Part shown: in pieces, positions 28,560-38,065 of the stretch | Layout of the letters: the number at the start of each line of letters is the position of its first letter | How positions within the stretch are numbered: position 1 is the stretch's first letter | The notes under the pieces: model-generated | The model's database searches: none | The model's input: only the letters and a program-made list of their open reading frames with translations | What the model was told of the DNA's origin: nothing | Source of the DNA: Promethearchaeota archaeon | GTDB lineage: Archaea; Asgardarchaeota; Lokiarchaeia; Sigyniarchaeales; SOKP01 | Length of the DNA: 64,000 bases | Direction of reading: 5' to 3' | NCBI GenBank assembly: GCA_011364925.1 | Contig: RDOA01000011.1 | Coordinates: 25,478 to 89,477, forward strand | Translations under genes and position numbers: made by a program

Positions 28560-29332
28560 AAAGGTAAACTCCATTTAAACCATAGTGGCATTAACACATA
28601 GTTAATTCTAATATATATTAAAAAAATTGTTAATAGAATCAAACAAATCGAAAATATCCAATCTTTTAAAGAGAACTTGATCATATAATAAAAAGTGCGT
28701 TCTTTTTGATTACCGAAGGATCGAGATTCTAAAGCTTCAGCGACATTAAAAGCTCTTTTAATAGAACTTATAATTAATGGAACTAAAAGAGGAAAGAGAT
28801 TTTTAATTTGATTAACAACCCCTTTTTTTTGCATTTCATACCCTCGACTCTGTTGCGCGTCGATGATATTTTGGGTTTCAATTGCAATAGTAGGGACAAA
28901 TCTAAACGCTAGAGAGAAGGAAAATGCATACTCATAAGGAATTTTCATAGTAATAAGAGACAAAGCTAAATCGTTAGGATCTACTGTTAAAAAAAACAAA
29001 GAAAACGCGGAAATCATTATCGAAATTCTAAGTATCATAGCAATCGCAAAGGAAAATCCGTATACATTTATAAATAGAGTGTTGAGAATAATTATAAAAA
29101 TATAAAGAAAAGCCATACCTTTTACGCTCTTCAGCCATTTTTTAAACAATTTTCCAACTATGATTATTGGAAGTAATGTAATTAATATGCATAATAAGGG
29201 AATTATTTCTTGAAACAAAAAAGCGTTAATTGTATAAGTTATCGCTAGTAATAATTTGGTTCTTGGATCTAATCTATGTAAAAAAGTATCCTTCTTTAAA
29301 AATTTAAAAGCACTCAAAAATTCTAAAGACAT
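28556..29332 (-). CDS. ecfT: ECF transporter transmembrane subunit EcfT
   Basis: 258 residues with about six membrane helices. Coupling helices carry Ala-Arg-type motifs, AQQSRGYE near residue 160 and ALESRSFG near 205, which dock into the ATPase subunits. DPRTKLLLAI at the N-terminus is a family hallmark. It lies directly after the two ATPase genes and before cgi121. The substrate-binding S subunit is not encoded nearby. Confidence 0.92.
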   Translation of the reverse strand: MSLEFLSAFKFLKKDTFLHRLDPRTKLLLAITYTINAFLFQEIIPLLCILITLLPIIIVGKLFKKWLKSVKGMAFLYIFIIILNTLFINVYGFSFAIAMILRISIMISAFSLFFLTVDPNDLALSLITMKIPYEYAFSFSLAFRFVPTIAIETQNIIDAQQSRGYEMQKKGVVNQIKNLFPLLVPLIISSIKRAFNVAEALESRSFGNQKERTFYYMIKFSLKDWIFSICLILLTIFLIYIRINYVLMPLWFKWSLPL

Positions 29333-30208
29333 CTATGCATCTCCCTCTTTTAATTTTATTGATTCAATGTTTAGACGACTTGAAAGAAAGTCAACAATTT
29401 CGTGTTCTTTAATGAGTTCTTTAGGGATGATAATACCTATTTTTTCCAATTCTTTCTTGAGTAAATATAATTGTGGTAAAATTAACGATGATTTTGATAT
29501 AATAAACTCATTAGTGAAGATTTTTTGCGTCGGACCATCAGCAATTATCCGTCCTGCTTCCATCAAGATTGTTCTTGGAACATATTCGACTGTGAATTCA
29601 ATATTATGGGTTACCATTATTATTGTTTTGCCCCGTTCTAACTCTTTCCTTACTAGTTCAAGGAAAAACTTAATTTCTTTAGCATCTTGACCTAATGTTG
29701 GTTCATCAAACACAATAATATCAGGATCGCGACAAAGAATTGATGCTATAGCCAATTTTTTTGATTCTCCTCCTGATAATGTTAATGGTGATCTCTTGCG
29801 AAATTTTTCAAGGTCAAATTCATTCAGTATTTGGTTTATTTTAAATTGAATTTCGGCTTTATCTAAATTTAAATTTTTCAATGAAAATTTAATTTCATCT
29901 TCTATTGTGTTAGAAAATAATTGGTGCATTGGATTCTGGAAAACAATTCCAACCTTTTTAGATATCATTGCTATAGTTTTTAAGGCTATATTTTCTCCTT
30001 CTATAAAAACACTTCCTCTTGTAGGTCGAATTAAACCGTTGAGTGTACGAATTAATGTAGTTTTTCCTGCTCCATTTTGTCCCATAATTGCTACAAATTC
30101 GCCTTGTTTAATATTTAACGAAACTTGCTTTAGAGCTACTGTCTCATTCGAATACATGAAATCGACGTTATGAACCATGATTATGGGTAATAATTTATTA
30201 TACTTCAT
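29333..30208 (-). CDS. ecfA2: ECF transporter ATPase subunit EcfA (second)
   Basis: 291 residues of ABC ATPase. Walker A GQNGAGKTTLI, Q-loop VFQNPMHQLF, signature LSGGESKK (instead of LSGGQ), Walker B IIVFDEPTLGQD and switch His in MVTHNIEF. ATG 30208 is taken; an internal ATG at 30178 gives the more usual family N-terminus (MVHNVDFMYS) and is an alternative. Its stop abuts ecfT. Confidence 0.92.
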   Translation of the reverse strand: MKYNKLLPIIMVHNVDFMYSNETVALKQVSLNIKQGEFVAIMGQNGAGKTTLIRTLNGLIRPTRGSVFIEGENIALKTIAMISKKVGIVFQNPMHQLFSNTIEDEIKFSLKNLNLDKAEIQFKINQILNEFDLEKFRKRSPLTLSGGESKKLAIASILCRDPDIIVFDEPTLGQDAKEIKFFLELVRKELERGKTIIMVTHNIEFTVEYVPRTILMEAGRIIADGPTQKIFTNEFIISKSSLILPQLYLLKKELEKIGIIIPKELIKEHEIVDFLSSRLNIESIKLKEGDA

Positions 30209-30219
30209 AGCTAGTTAAG

Positions 30220-31059
30220 TTATATCATTGATTTTATTATTTTTATTGCATCTGGGATCGAAACAGGAATATCATGCTTAAATTGGTTTCTTTTTCTTAA
30301 TTCATTAAAGACTGAATAAATTTTCGGCTTATTAACATTCAAATTCTTAAAAGTGTCAGAATTAATAATTTTATCCTTAACGCCATAATCTAAAACCTCT
30401 CCACCTTTCATTAAAATAATATCATCTACGATTGGCAAAATTAAATCCATCCTATGTTCGCTAATTATAATGGTTATGCCTTTTTCTACTTGAATCTTTT
30501 TTAAGAGAGCAAGTATTTTCTTAGCGAATAATGGGTCCAGATTAGCAGTTGGTTCATCTAATACTATGATGTTAGGTTCAATCACTAAGATTGATGCGAT
30601 TGCAACGCGTTGTTGTTCTCCACCACTTATTTCAAAAGGAGCTTTATCTAAAATATCCTCAATTTCAGTTAATTTTATAGTCTCGTCAATTTTTTGTCTT
30701 ATCTGCTCTCTTGGAATTCCAAGGTTTTCCAAACCGAACGCTATCTCGTGTTCTACATTCATAGCTATTAGTTGATTCTCTGGATTTTGGAAAACTATTC
30801 CCACATCATTAGATAATTCAGATATAGTCGTTTCATTAGTATTTTTACCTGAGACTTCCACGAATCCTTTATAGTAACCTGCATAAAACTGGGGAATTAA
30901 CCCATTTAAGCATCTAATCAATGTTGTTTTTCCAGATCCGGTTTCCCCAGCCAATAAAATAAATCTATTTTGCTTTATTTCTAAATTAATATTCTTAAGC
31001 GCATACTCATCGTTTCCTTTATATCGAAAGTGAAAATTATTAAATTTGATCAAACTCAT
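30220..31059 (-). CDS. ecfA1: ECF transporter ATPase subunit EcfA (first)
   Basis: 279 residues. Walker A GETGSGKTTLI, Q-loop VFQNPENQLI, signature ISGGEQQR, Walker B IIVLDEPTANLD, switch His in IISEHRMD. Pairs with the next gene as a heterodimeric ECF energy module importing a vitamin or metal ion. The substrate is set by an S component not found in this window. Confidence 0.93.
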   Translation of the reverse strand: MSLIKFNNFHFRYKGNDEYALKNINLEIKQNRFILLAGETGSGKTTLIRCLNGLIPQFYAGYYKGFVEVSGKNTNETTISELSNDVGIVFQNPENQLIAMNVEHEIAFGLENLGIPREQIRQKIDETIKLTEIEDILDKAPFEISGGEQQRVAIASILVIEPNIIVLDEPTANLDPLFAKKILALLKKIQVEKGITIIISEHRMDLILPIVDDIILMKGGEVLDYGVKDKIINSDTFKNLNVNKPKIYSVFNELRKRNQFKHDIPVSIPDAIKIIKSMI

Positions 31060-31099
31060 ATAATCAGATTTCCATACTTCTTTTAATTTATAAGGAAGA

Positions 31100-32095
31100 T
31101 TAATTAATTAAAGTTTTTTTTATCTTGTCTATTAAATGGTTGAGGGTTTTTTCTGAATCATTTCTACCATTCAATGTTGCAGCACCTTCATGTCCACCAC
31201 CACTCACATCATCTATTTCGCTAACAATTTTACCTAGGTGTAAACCAGTTTTTAAACGGATTTGTTTTTTAGCTCTAGTTGTAATTCTAAAACCAGCTTT
31301 TTCTTCTGTTATTACAATTGCTACGTCGAATCCAATCCTCGTTAGAAGTGCAGCCGCAGAAGCGGTAAAGCTGCTAAGGTGTGAAATTCCAACTAACCAT
31401 TCGTTAATTCGAATTATTTTAACTCTTTGGAGTGCTTTGATTTGTGCAATTTTCTCTGAAATGTCTCGATCTTTTTCTAATAACAGTAATATATCTTGAA
31501 TCTCAACCTCATCATTTACAAGATTTGATAGGTGTTTTATAGTTCTATTATTTCCATGTTTGAGGAATCCTGAATCTGCTAATATTGCCGATATAAGGAG
31601 ATATCTATACGGAATTGGAATGTATATTCTGTGATCTTCAAAAAACTCTACTACTATTTCTGATGTAGAAGAATAATTATCATGAATCAAATTGAGTGAT
31701 AAAAGATTATTTGGATAATTTTTCTGTAGATTTAAATGATGGTCTAAGAAGACAAAAGGAATATCTAAATTTGATTTGTCAAAAAGCTTTACTTGATCTA
31801 AATTATTCGTGTCTAGAATTACTATCACATCGATATCTAAGCTTTCTTTACCAATTTGAATGTCAAAATCAAAATCAGGAAATTTCCGACTGAAATTTTC
31901 TAAATAACTTTTAGTTTGTTTAGATAATTCTGAAAAAGTTACATATATCTTTTGATTTGGATAAAAATTTTTAAAAAAGAGCCTTAAAGCTAAACTGGAT
32001 ATAAATCCGTCAAGATCAACTAAATCATGAGATGTTATTAAAAAATTTTTTCCTTTTAAATACTTTAAAATTTCATCTCTCTTAGAAGTATTCAT
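31100..32095 (-). CDS. DHH/DHHA1 phosphoesterase
   Basis: 331 residues. An N-terminal DHH domain shows DLVDLDGFISSLAL (the DxDG metal motif), VILDTNNLDQV and FLDHHLN; the C-terminal DHHA1 domain ends with VSGGGHEGAATL. The family includes RecJ-like nucleases, oligoribonuclease NrnA and c-di-AMP phosphodiesterases. Without accessory domains a small-oligonucleotide or cyclic-dinucleotide substrate is plausible, but not determined. Confidence 0.87.
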   Translation of the reverse strand: MNTSKRDEILKYLKGKNFLITSHDLVDLDGFISSLALRLFFKNFYPNQKIYVTFSELSKQTKSYLENFSRKFPDFDFDIQIGKESLDIDVIVILDTNNLDQVKLFDKSNLDIPFVFLDHHLNLQKNYPNNLLSLNLIHDNYSSTSEIVVEFFEDHRIYIPIPYRYLLISAILADSGFLKHGNNRTIKHLSNLVNDEVEIQDILLLLEKDRDISEKIAQIKALQRVKIIRINEWLVGISHLSSFTASAAALLTRIGFDVAIVITEEKAGFRITTRAKKQIRLKTGLHLGKIVSEIDDVSGGGHEGAATLNGRNDSEKTLNHLIDKIKKTLIN

Positions 32096-32111
32096 AAATC
32101 TTCCAAATTAG

Positions 32112-32468
32112 TTATTTGGATTGAAGATCTGCTTGAAGAGATTTCTGCATATTCTCAAAAGTGCTTTTGGTTCTCTCAATTTTTTGAGCCAAAGTAGTAG
32201 AACGCATAGACAAAATTTCTTTATCAGATTTTTTTTCGTCTAATAACTTATTTCTATCACTTTTAACCAAAATACCACCAATCTGCTTATATACAACTGT
32301 ATCCGGACTAGCTTTCTCCAACTCTTCTAAGGCCAATTCCGTTTCTCTTATGGAACTATCAATTTGCAGCTTTTGTTGGGTAAGTAGTTCTAAGGATTGT
32401 CCTAACTGAGTTAAATTTTGAAATTTCTTTTTAGTTTCTTCATCTAACTGGTCCAAATTTATTGTCAA
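32112..32468 (-). CDS. pfdB: Prefoldin beta subunit
   Basis: 118 residues. Two long coiled-coil helices flank the beta-hairpin VVYKQIGGILVKSDRNKLLDE, the prefoldin beta signature. It forms a hexameric chaperone with the alpha subunit. It sits at the 3' end of the exosome superoperon, as in many archaea. Confidence 0.92.
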   Translation of the reverse strand: MTINLDQLDEETKKKFQNLTQLGQSLELLTQQKLQIDSSIRETELALEELEKASPDTVVYKQIGGILVKSDRNKLLDEKKSDKEILSMRSTTLAQKIERTKSTFENMQKSLQADLQSK

Positions 32469-32520
32469 TGAATATCACATATTAGTTTTATAACAAGAAA
32501 TGTAGTTTGAAATATGAAAT

Positions 32521-32790
32521 TTACGAATTCTTCACAATTTTCAGAACACCCTCAAGTATCCTACCAAAACTTATGATTTCATTGATACTTGCTCGGAAAG
32601 CAGTGATATCATTACTTTCAATCTGAAAAATTAAGGATTTTTCTTGTTTTTGCAAAGAAATTTTAGATCTTTTCGATTTTTGAATGTTGAATTCTGGTAA
32701 AAAAGAATTATACGAAATATTACATAAATCAGGATTTTTAAAAAGAATTTCAATTGTAGACTTGATTTTGAAAGAAGTATTTTTTTCCAT
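32521..32790 (-). CDS. pcc1: KEOPS complex subunit Pcc1
   Basis: 89 residues. The C-terminal SNDITAFRASINEIISFGRI block is the Pcc1 signature (dimerising subunit that contacts Kae1). Its ATG overlaps the eL43 stop by 1 nt (TAATG), which implies coupled translation. This is the usual archaeal position, next to eL43 and the exosome genes. Confidence 0.85.
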   Translation of the reverse strand: MEKNTSFKIKSTIEILFKNPDLCNISYNSFLPEFNIQKSKRSKISLQKQEKSLIFQIESNDITAFRASINEIISFGRILEGVLKIVKNS

Positions 32791-33080
32791 TATTCTTCTG
32801 TAGTCTCAAGTTCTCGCTGCTTCCGTTTTGCTATTCTAAAGGATTCTGCACCACGAGGTGTTTGAGTATTATAAGCACCTCCAGTAAACTTTGCATTGCA
32901 TTTCTTGCAATACCATATACCCGTCGAAATTCTATTTATCGATCCTCTTGTTTCGCAACGAGGACATTTCAATTTTCCGCTTTTTTGATCTTCCATAACA
33001 AGGCGCCACTTTTTCCTTACATTGGCTCCGTAACGAGGTCCAAAAGTAGCAGAAATCCCAGTTTTTTTCGTTTTACCCAT
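32790..33080 (-). CDS. rpl37ae: Ribosomal protein eL43 (L37Ae)
   Basis: 96 residues. Begins MGKTKKTGISATFGPRYG, then the zinc ribbon KCPRC...YCKKC. The ATG at 33080 is preceded by GTGAT at 4 nt; the in-frame GTG at 33089 overlaps that site and is rejected. Large-subunit protein. Confidence 0.95.
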   Translation of the reverse strand: MGKTKKTGISATFGPRYGANVRKKWRLVMEDQKSGKLKCPRCETRGSINRISTGIWYCKKCNAKFTGGAYNTQTPRGAESFRIAKRKQRELETTEE

Positions 33081-33238
33081 TGAGATCACTTAGTCTTTTT
33101 CTTATATTCTGTTTAAATAAAAACTCAGATACACTTTAAATTTTTCTAATTAAGAAAAATTAGGTTTACTTAGAATTTAAATCAAGTTTAGATAAAAATT
33201 AAAATTTTAAAAAATATAATTTATTAGGATTGTTAATA

Positions 33239-34057
33239 TTAACGCTTATACTGCCACAGATTTAATTCTTTTATGATCTTCTTGGCGAGTTCCATAGATT
33301 TTTTGACTAACATTTCAATTTCTTCCATAGAAAAGGTAGCAGTGCCACTTTTTTGTATTGATGCTAATTTATTTTCAGTTACTGAGATGGAGAGCATTCC
33401 ATCGCAAACAAGTTCCTCTGGTAGACTAGGGTCTAAAAAGATCATATCACCTATTTTTCCATAGGTTACTACCATAGGCAATTCATTTACTATTGTTTCT
33501 CCGGTTAAATAATTACCTGTCCATTCGACGTTTCCATCAACCCACTTTCCTTCTGGAATTTGACTTGATATTAAAGCGCTTAAGGCACTTATTCCTCCCG
33601 CATCAATTAAATTTCCAGAATAGTTAATTACATATATATCCACGAATAAAATATATACCATTTCATTCTCTTTAATACATAACTTTTTCGTCTGGACACA
33701 ATCCGCATGGCGAATGCCTCGATCAACAACGCGTGCAAGTTCTATTGATTGTTCGTCTGGAGGACCTCTTTCAAATAGAGGAGATGCTAAGGGTAGTAAC
33801 TCTGCCATAAACGTACAAACACCTTCATTTGGTAGGTCAGGAAAAGGGGGGCCTACTTCGTATTTTAAACCAGTAATCACCTTTGTGTCCCCTAAAGTAA
33901 CTTCAGAAGAACCTTCTGCTGAAGTAATAACGTCACATTTTACGGTCCAATCTCTGTAATCCCAAAGACCTCTTCCATCAATCCTTTCACCTTTTTTTAA
34001 ATTGGAAAGAATATAATTCTTCTCAATTGTTGAAATCACTCGTTTTATATTCATCAT
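33239..34057 (-). CDS. rrp42: Exosome RNase PH-like subunit Rrp42
   Basis: 272 residues. RNase PH fold with GRGLWDYRDW, ARVVDRGIRHADC and DAGGISALSALISS. In the archaeal exosome Rrp42 is the structural partner of catalytic Rrp41 in the hexameric ring. The start overlaps the rrp41 stop by 4 nt. Confidence 0.95.
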   Translation of the reverse strand: MMNIKRVISTIEKNYILSNLKKGERIDGRGLWDYRDWTVKCDVITSAEGSSEVTLGDTKVITGLKYEVGPPFPDLPNEGVCTFMAELLPLASPLFERGPPDEQSIELARVVDRGIRHADCVQTKKLCIKENEMVYILFVDIYVINYSGNLIDAGGISALSALISSQIPEGKWVDGNVEWTGNYLTGETIVNELPMVVTYGKIGDMIFLDPSLPEELVCDGMLSISVTENKLASIQKSGTATFSMEEIEMLVKKSMELAKKIIKELNLWQYKR

Positions 34058-34821
34058 GCTCCTTTTTCTCCTCCTTTGTATTGTTCCTGTATATCTATAT
34101 ACTTCTTTTTAAGAGCTTCGAGTTGAATTTCATGAATTTTATTAAGAGCTTCTTTAGCTAAAACTAAACATTCACTAAACTCCTTGATATCCATAGTACC
34201 ATCGAATTGAAGTAATGACAATTCCTCGTTGAACCATGTAATGGCACAGGGAAGATCTGCTTCACCAGCTTTATCCTCTATTCCGGATAAATCAGTGATG
34301 AGTTCTCCATCGATTTTTCCCATAGCTACAGCACTTACTAAACTTCTCATAGGGATGCCTGCATCTGCAAGTGCTAAAGCTGCAACTGTAGTAGAAGCAC
34401 ATCTAGTTCCTCCATCTGCATCCATCACATTAATAAACACTTCAAAGGATGTACCGGGGTAAAGTTCTAGGAATAAAACTGGATCTAAACAGTCAGTTAC
34501 AACCATAGATATTTCTTTTTCCCTACGACCTGGAGCTGGACGTTTTCTTTCAAACACAGAAAAAGTCGCCATTCTATAAAAAACCCTTAGAATACCTTTA
34601 TCAGGTTTTGCTAAGTGGTGTGGATGAACTTCTCTAGGACCGTATACAGCAGCGTATATCTTATTATTACCCCATTCTAAATACGCTGAACCATCAGCGT
34701 TTTCTAATACTCCTACTTCCATTTTTATTGGTCTTAATTCGTGTTTATCTCGACCATCAAGTCTTTTCCCGTCTTCGCGAAATAACTTTTCTGGATACTC
34801 GTCTTTAATAATTAATGGCAT
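34054..34821 (-). CDS. rrp41: Exosome catalytic subunit Rrp41
   Basis: 255 residues. RNase PH fold with KRLDGRDKHELRPI, GPREVHPHH, and the active-site block MDADGGTRCASTTVAALALADA. It degrades RNA phosphorolytically from the 3' end. Immediately follows rrp4 without a gap. Confidence 0.96.
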   Translation of the reverse strand: MPLIIKDEYPEKLFREDGKRLDGRDKHELRPIKMEVGVLENADGSAYLEWGNNKIYAAVYGPREVHPHHLAKPDKGILRVFYRMATFSVFERKRPAPGRREKEISMVVTDCLDPVLFLELYPGTSFEVFINVMDADGGTRCASTTVAALALADAGIPMRSLVSAVAMGKIDGELITDLSGIEDKAGEADLPCAITWFNEELSLLQFDGTMDIKEFSECLVLAKEALNKIHEIQLEALKKKYIDIQEQYKGGEKGA

Positions 34822-35631
34822 TTAATTTATACCTCTTATCTTTTTTTCATTTTCAATATATACAGACATTCGGTCTGTTAAACCAACAGTATGAGCTTCT
34901 CGTTCAATTTTTTTAATAGCATCAATTAGCAATCTCTCGTGAGCAATATCGCCTCCTTTTAACCATATTCGACCATTCTGAGTCACAAAGATATTGCAAT
35001 TAGTCAAATTCTTTAACATTTTAATCATAGATCCACTACGTCCAATTACTCTTGGTATTTTGGGAGGATCAATTGAGATGACCAATCCATCTCGCCTTTT
35101 ACCTAAATATTTGCCTACTGTAGTTAATTCTGGTGCGTTTAGCCTGTCTGCTGATAATACCTTAACGATTAATATATCTCCAACCTCATATTTCTCGGTT
35201 GAGTCATCTTGATGATTTGGTGCTCCACCTCTAAAACCTCTAGGTTTTCCTCTTTTAACGGTGTTCTTTGGTTTCAAAATTCCTTCCTCTTTCGCGTTTA
35301 TATCACAAATATATTTGACTGGATTTTTATCAAGAACTAATGCTATTATTTTATCTCCCGGTCTGGGTGTATAAAACCCCCTTAGCGGAATAACATTTAT
35401 ATAATTTTTTTTAACTTGTTTTAATCCAATATTTAAAGAAATTATTTTTGTTCTCTCGCTATTAAAAATAGTCCCTCTTCCAGGGAGGAAATTTTCAGTA
35501 TCTTCTGTTAAAATTTCACCGGGGACTACAAGATCCCGAGTTGTTTCATCATCGTCAAATTCATCGATTTCCTCATCTTCGTTATCTTCAGTAGTAGGTT
35601 CTTCAGTAGAATCATCTTGGTCATTTTCCAT
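34822..35631 (-). CDS. rrp4: Exosome RNA-binding cap protein Rrp4
   Basis: 269 residues. After a very acidic tail of about 34 residues (EDNEDEEIDEFDDDE) come the Rrp4 core VVPGEILTED, an S1 domain (GDILIVKVLSADR) and a KH domain (PRVIGRSGSMIKMLKNLT). It threads RNA into the ring. GAGTGA lies 6 nt before the ATG, so the acidic tail is translated. Such a long acidic extension is not usual for archaeal Rrp4. Confidence 0.93.
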   Translation of the reverse strand: MENDQDDSTEEPTTEDNEDEEIDEFDDDETTRDLVVPGEILTEDTENFLPGRGTIFNSERTKIISLNIGLKQVKKNYINVIPLRGFYTPRPGDKIIALVLDKNPVKYICDINAKEEGILKPKNTVKRGKPRGFRGGAPNHQDDSTEKYEVGDILIVKVLSADRLNAPELTTVGKYLGKRRDGLVISIDPPKIPRVIGRSGSMIKMLKNLTNCNIFVTQNGRIWLKGGDIAHERLLIDAIKKIEREAHTVGLTDRMSVYIENEKKIRGIN

Positions 35632-35722
35632 TTATTTTCACTCTCATATTGTAATTAATGTATACACTTAACCATATTTGTAAAAAAATATCATCAATAA
35701 AAACTAGCTAAATGTTTTCTGA

Positions 35723-36514
35723 TTAGGATTTCATAAGCTTTGTTTGAACTCTTCCATGAGTTAACTTATTCAATTTATCTATTAATTCCATTTGTAAACC
35801 AGCAGGTAAAGTTACAACTGATACCCATGATCCGTCTGATTGCCACTCCTCTTTTTTAATCTGAGCTAATTGCGCTACAATATTGTATCCCTTTGCCGTA
35901 AAGTCCGAAGGAATTTTTAGCGCAAGTTCAATTTGTTCCATCCTAATAGGTATGATGGCACGTATTTGTTTAACAACATCCTCTACTTGTTCTTCTGCAT
36001 TCCTCATTAAGTCAATTTTAACTTTTGCTTCTTCGATAGCTTTTTCTATTCTCTGATAGGGGTGTGGTTTATTGTTTTGAGGATTAATCGCATTTTTTGT
36101 AATAATTGTAATAATCTGCTTCAACTTTTTCTCTTTTTCTTCTTCTCTTTGCGTTCGAGTCCATTGAATCTCTCCATCTAATAAAATATAACTTGCGATA
36201 ATTCTTCCTTCATTCGTATTAAAAACAGCTTCCATATCACCGTCAGTAGCTTTCTTCCCTCTTCTCAAATCCTCAAAAACGATAAAGCTTTCAAAAATTA
36301 GTTCTAATGAGATTTGAGGAATTTTTAAAAGTTCATTAACAGAAATACGAGATTTTTCTTTTCCTTCTGCAAGACGTTTATTGATTTCTTCGCGAATGAT
36401 CTTTTTAGCTTCCCATGCTTTATCTGGCGCGAGTAACATCTCGAACGTTCGACCTTCTTTTTCTATCCGTCCAATGATGAAACCGCCCAAATCTATCCTT
36501 GCTCTGTCTATCAT
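35723..36514 (-). CDS. sdo1: SBDS ribosome maturation factor
   Basis: 263 residues. FYSH domain at the N-terminus (MLLAPDKAWEAKK, VNELLKIPQIS, VFEDLRRGKKA), then a helical domain with NPQNNKPHPYQRIEKAIEEA, then a ferredoxin-like C-terminal domain. It releases aIF6 from the 50S subunit with an EF-2-like partner. Placed between proteasome alpha and rrp4, as in most archaea. Confidence 0.95.
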   Translation of the reverse strand: MIDRARIDLGGFIIGRIEKEGRTFEMLLAPDKAWEAKKIIREEINKRLAEGKEKSRISVNELLKIPQISLELIFESFIVFEDLRRGKKATDGDMEAVFNTNEGRIIASYILLDGEIQWTRTQREEEKEKKLKQIITIITKNAINPQNNKPHPYQRIEKAIEEAKVKIDLMRNAEEQVEDVVKQIRAIIPIRMEQIELALKIPSDFTAKGYNIVAQLAQIKKEEWQSDGSWVSVVTLPAGLQMELIDKLNKLTHGRVQTKLMKS

Positions 36515-36629
36515 CGTAATTCTCTCTAACTAGTGGATAAAATTATCGCGTTTCTCTTCGTATTTTGCCTTCTATTATAAGATAAACGTTAAAGGGGTTT
36601 AACCTTGATTTCTAAAAATGTCTGGATGA

Positions 36630-37346
36630 TTATATTTTAGCAAGTAATTCTTCTTTTTCTTGATCATTTAACAATTTAAATTTCGCATCGTCTTTCATAA
36701 TGAATGCTACATCGCATGTATCTTTACTTAAATTCTCTCCCATTAGTTCCTTTAGAGTCCTTAACGGCAATAACTTTAATTCTTCATCACTAATATCTTC
36801 TTTATAATTTTCTTCAAGGAAGGTTCTTGCTTCAGTCGCTCCAGACCCAATAGCAAAAGCTTTATATCCCCACATAGCTCCACTTGGATCTGTTAGATAC
36901 AAGGAAGCCTTTCCATTGGTATCGACTCCAGCTATAAGGAAGCTAACCCCAAAGGGACGCACCCCCGCATTCTGAGTAAAAAGTTGTAGATATTCACAAA
37001 TATTAAGTGTGCTATCTTTAACAGATATTTTTTCATCATAATTCAAAATATTAACTTGTGCTTGGACGCGAGCTCTATCAACTAGGACTCTTGCGTCTGC
37101 TGTTAAACCGGCAATAGCCACACCTATGTGATCGTCAACTTTAAAAATTTTCTCAGAACCAACCACTTCTTGGAGTTCTGAACTTTTTTTCTCTACAGTA
37201 AATACAACAGATTTATTATTTCTACATACAATAGCCGTTGTTCCTCTCCTCACGGCTTCTATGGCATATTCAACCTGAAAAAGACGACCCTCAGGGGAAA
37301 ACTGAGTTATCGCCATATCATAGCCTCTTCCTGCTTGCTGGAACAT
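36630..37346 (-). CDS. psmA: 20S proteasome alpha subunit
   Basis: 238 residues. YDMAITQFSPEGRLFQVEYAIEAV is the alpha-type N-terminal signature (longer than 20 residues, here recognised by its FSPEGR and VEYA parts). Later blocks are GLTADARVL and PSGAMWGYKAFAIG. Alpha rings gate entry to the beta chamber. First gene of the exosome superoperon. GGAGAG precedes the ATG. Confidence 0.95.
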   Translation of the reverse strand: MFQQAGRGYDMAITQFSPEGRLFQVEYAIEAVRRGTTAIVCRNNKSVVFTVEKKSSELQEVVGSEKIFKVDDHIGVAIAGLTADARVLVDRARVQAQVNILNYDEKISVKDSTLNICEYLQLFTQNAGVRPFGVSFLIAGVDTNGKASLYLTDPSGAMWGYKAFAIGSGATEARTFLEENYKEDISDEELKLLPLRTLKELMGENLSKDTCDVAFIMKDDAKFKLLNDQEKEELLAKI

Positions 37347-37524
37347 AATTCTCTCCTAATAGAATTTTTAATTTATTTTTATTACATATATTTTTTTACT
37401 TTTTTAATAAACAAATAATCAATAAAATTTATATTTTGTCTAAATAAACTATAACCTTTCTTGTAAGTGTTAACGGATTAAAGTACAAAAATAATTGAGA
37501 GAAAATTGGGTTAAATCGATTAAT

Positions 37525-37908
37525 TTACGCCCACGCAACCTTATTAATAAAAATAGACCATTCGAGTACAATTAAACCTTCATCTCTAGTGTGAGCTATT
37601 AGATAAACTCCTTCTTTCGTAATCGAACCAACAATATTTCCCTTACCACCAACTATATTCTTAGCAGCTAATTGTATTTCATCGTTTTTCAATATAGCAT
37701 ATCTAGAATTTTGAAACATCAAAGCAGATTCTTTTTCCTTCCATGCTTTTAGAATTGCTTTAGCTTCTTCGTTTGAGAACTCAAAATCTTCGGATTTAAA
37801 GAGTATGTTACCTTCAGAATCTAATGCAAATATTTCTTCCATCCCTTCAAATTCATGTAATTCATTAACTAAATAATCAAAACGTCGTTGTTCCATGGCT
37901 TGTATCAT
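37525..37908 (-). CDS. Profilin-like protein
   Basis: 127 residues. The pattern of strands and helices fits profilin: an N-terminal helix (FDYLVNELHEFEGM), ALDSEGNILFKSE, a helix FSNEEAKAILKAWKE, then RYAILKNDEIQLAAK, GKGNIVGSIT, GVYLIAHT and a C-terminal helix. Lokiarchaeal profilins bind actin and are known to be diverged in the poly-proline region. An actin is encoded 22 kb away. A roadblock/longin fold is the main alternative, since both have similar beta-helix order; the GxIVGxxTKxGVYLIAHT stretch favours profilin. Confidence 0.65.
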   Translation of the reverse strand: MIQAMEQRRFDYLVNELHEFEGMEEIFALDSEGNILFKSEDFEFSNEEAKAILKAWKEKESALMFQNSRYAILKNDEIQLAAKNIVGGKGNIVGSITKEGVYLIAHTRDEGLIVLEWSIFINKVAWA

Positions 37909-38065
37909 AAACTTCTTATGGTTTTATTTAGAGGATTATAAAATTACAACAATTTAAATTTATTTAGAACGAAATAAGCGAAATATTTGATTTGATTTGA
38001 AAAACGAGAAATTTTAGATTAAAGAAATTATTATAAAAGTTATACATTAACTCCTATAATATTGA

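Noticed and set aside
29256..29690. 144-codon open frame antisense to ecfT/ecfA
   Set aside because: Overlaps two certain genes and lacks any family motif or Shine-Dalgarno site.
37525..37908. Roadblock/LC7 domain
   Set aside because: Helix-strand order is similar, but the GNIVG/GVYLIAHT strands and C-terminal helix fit profilin better; kept as an alternative only.
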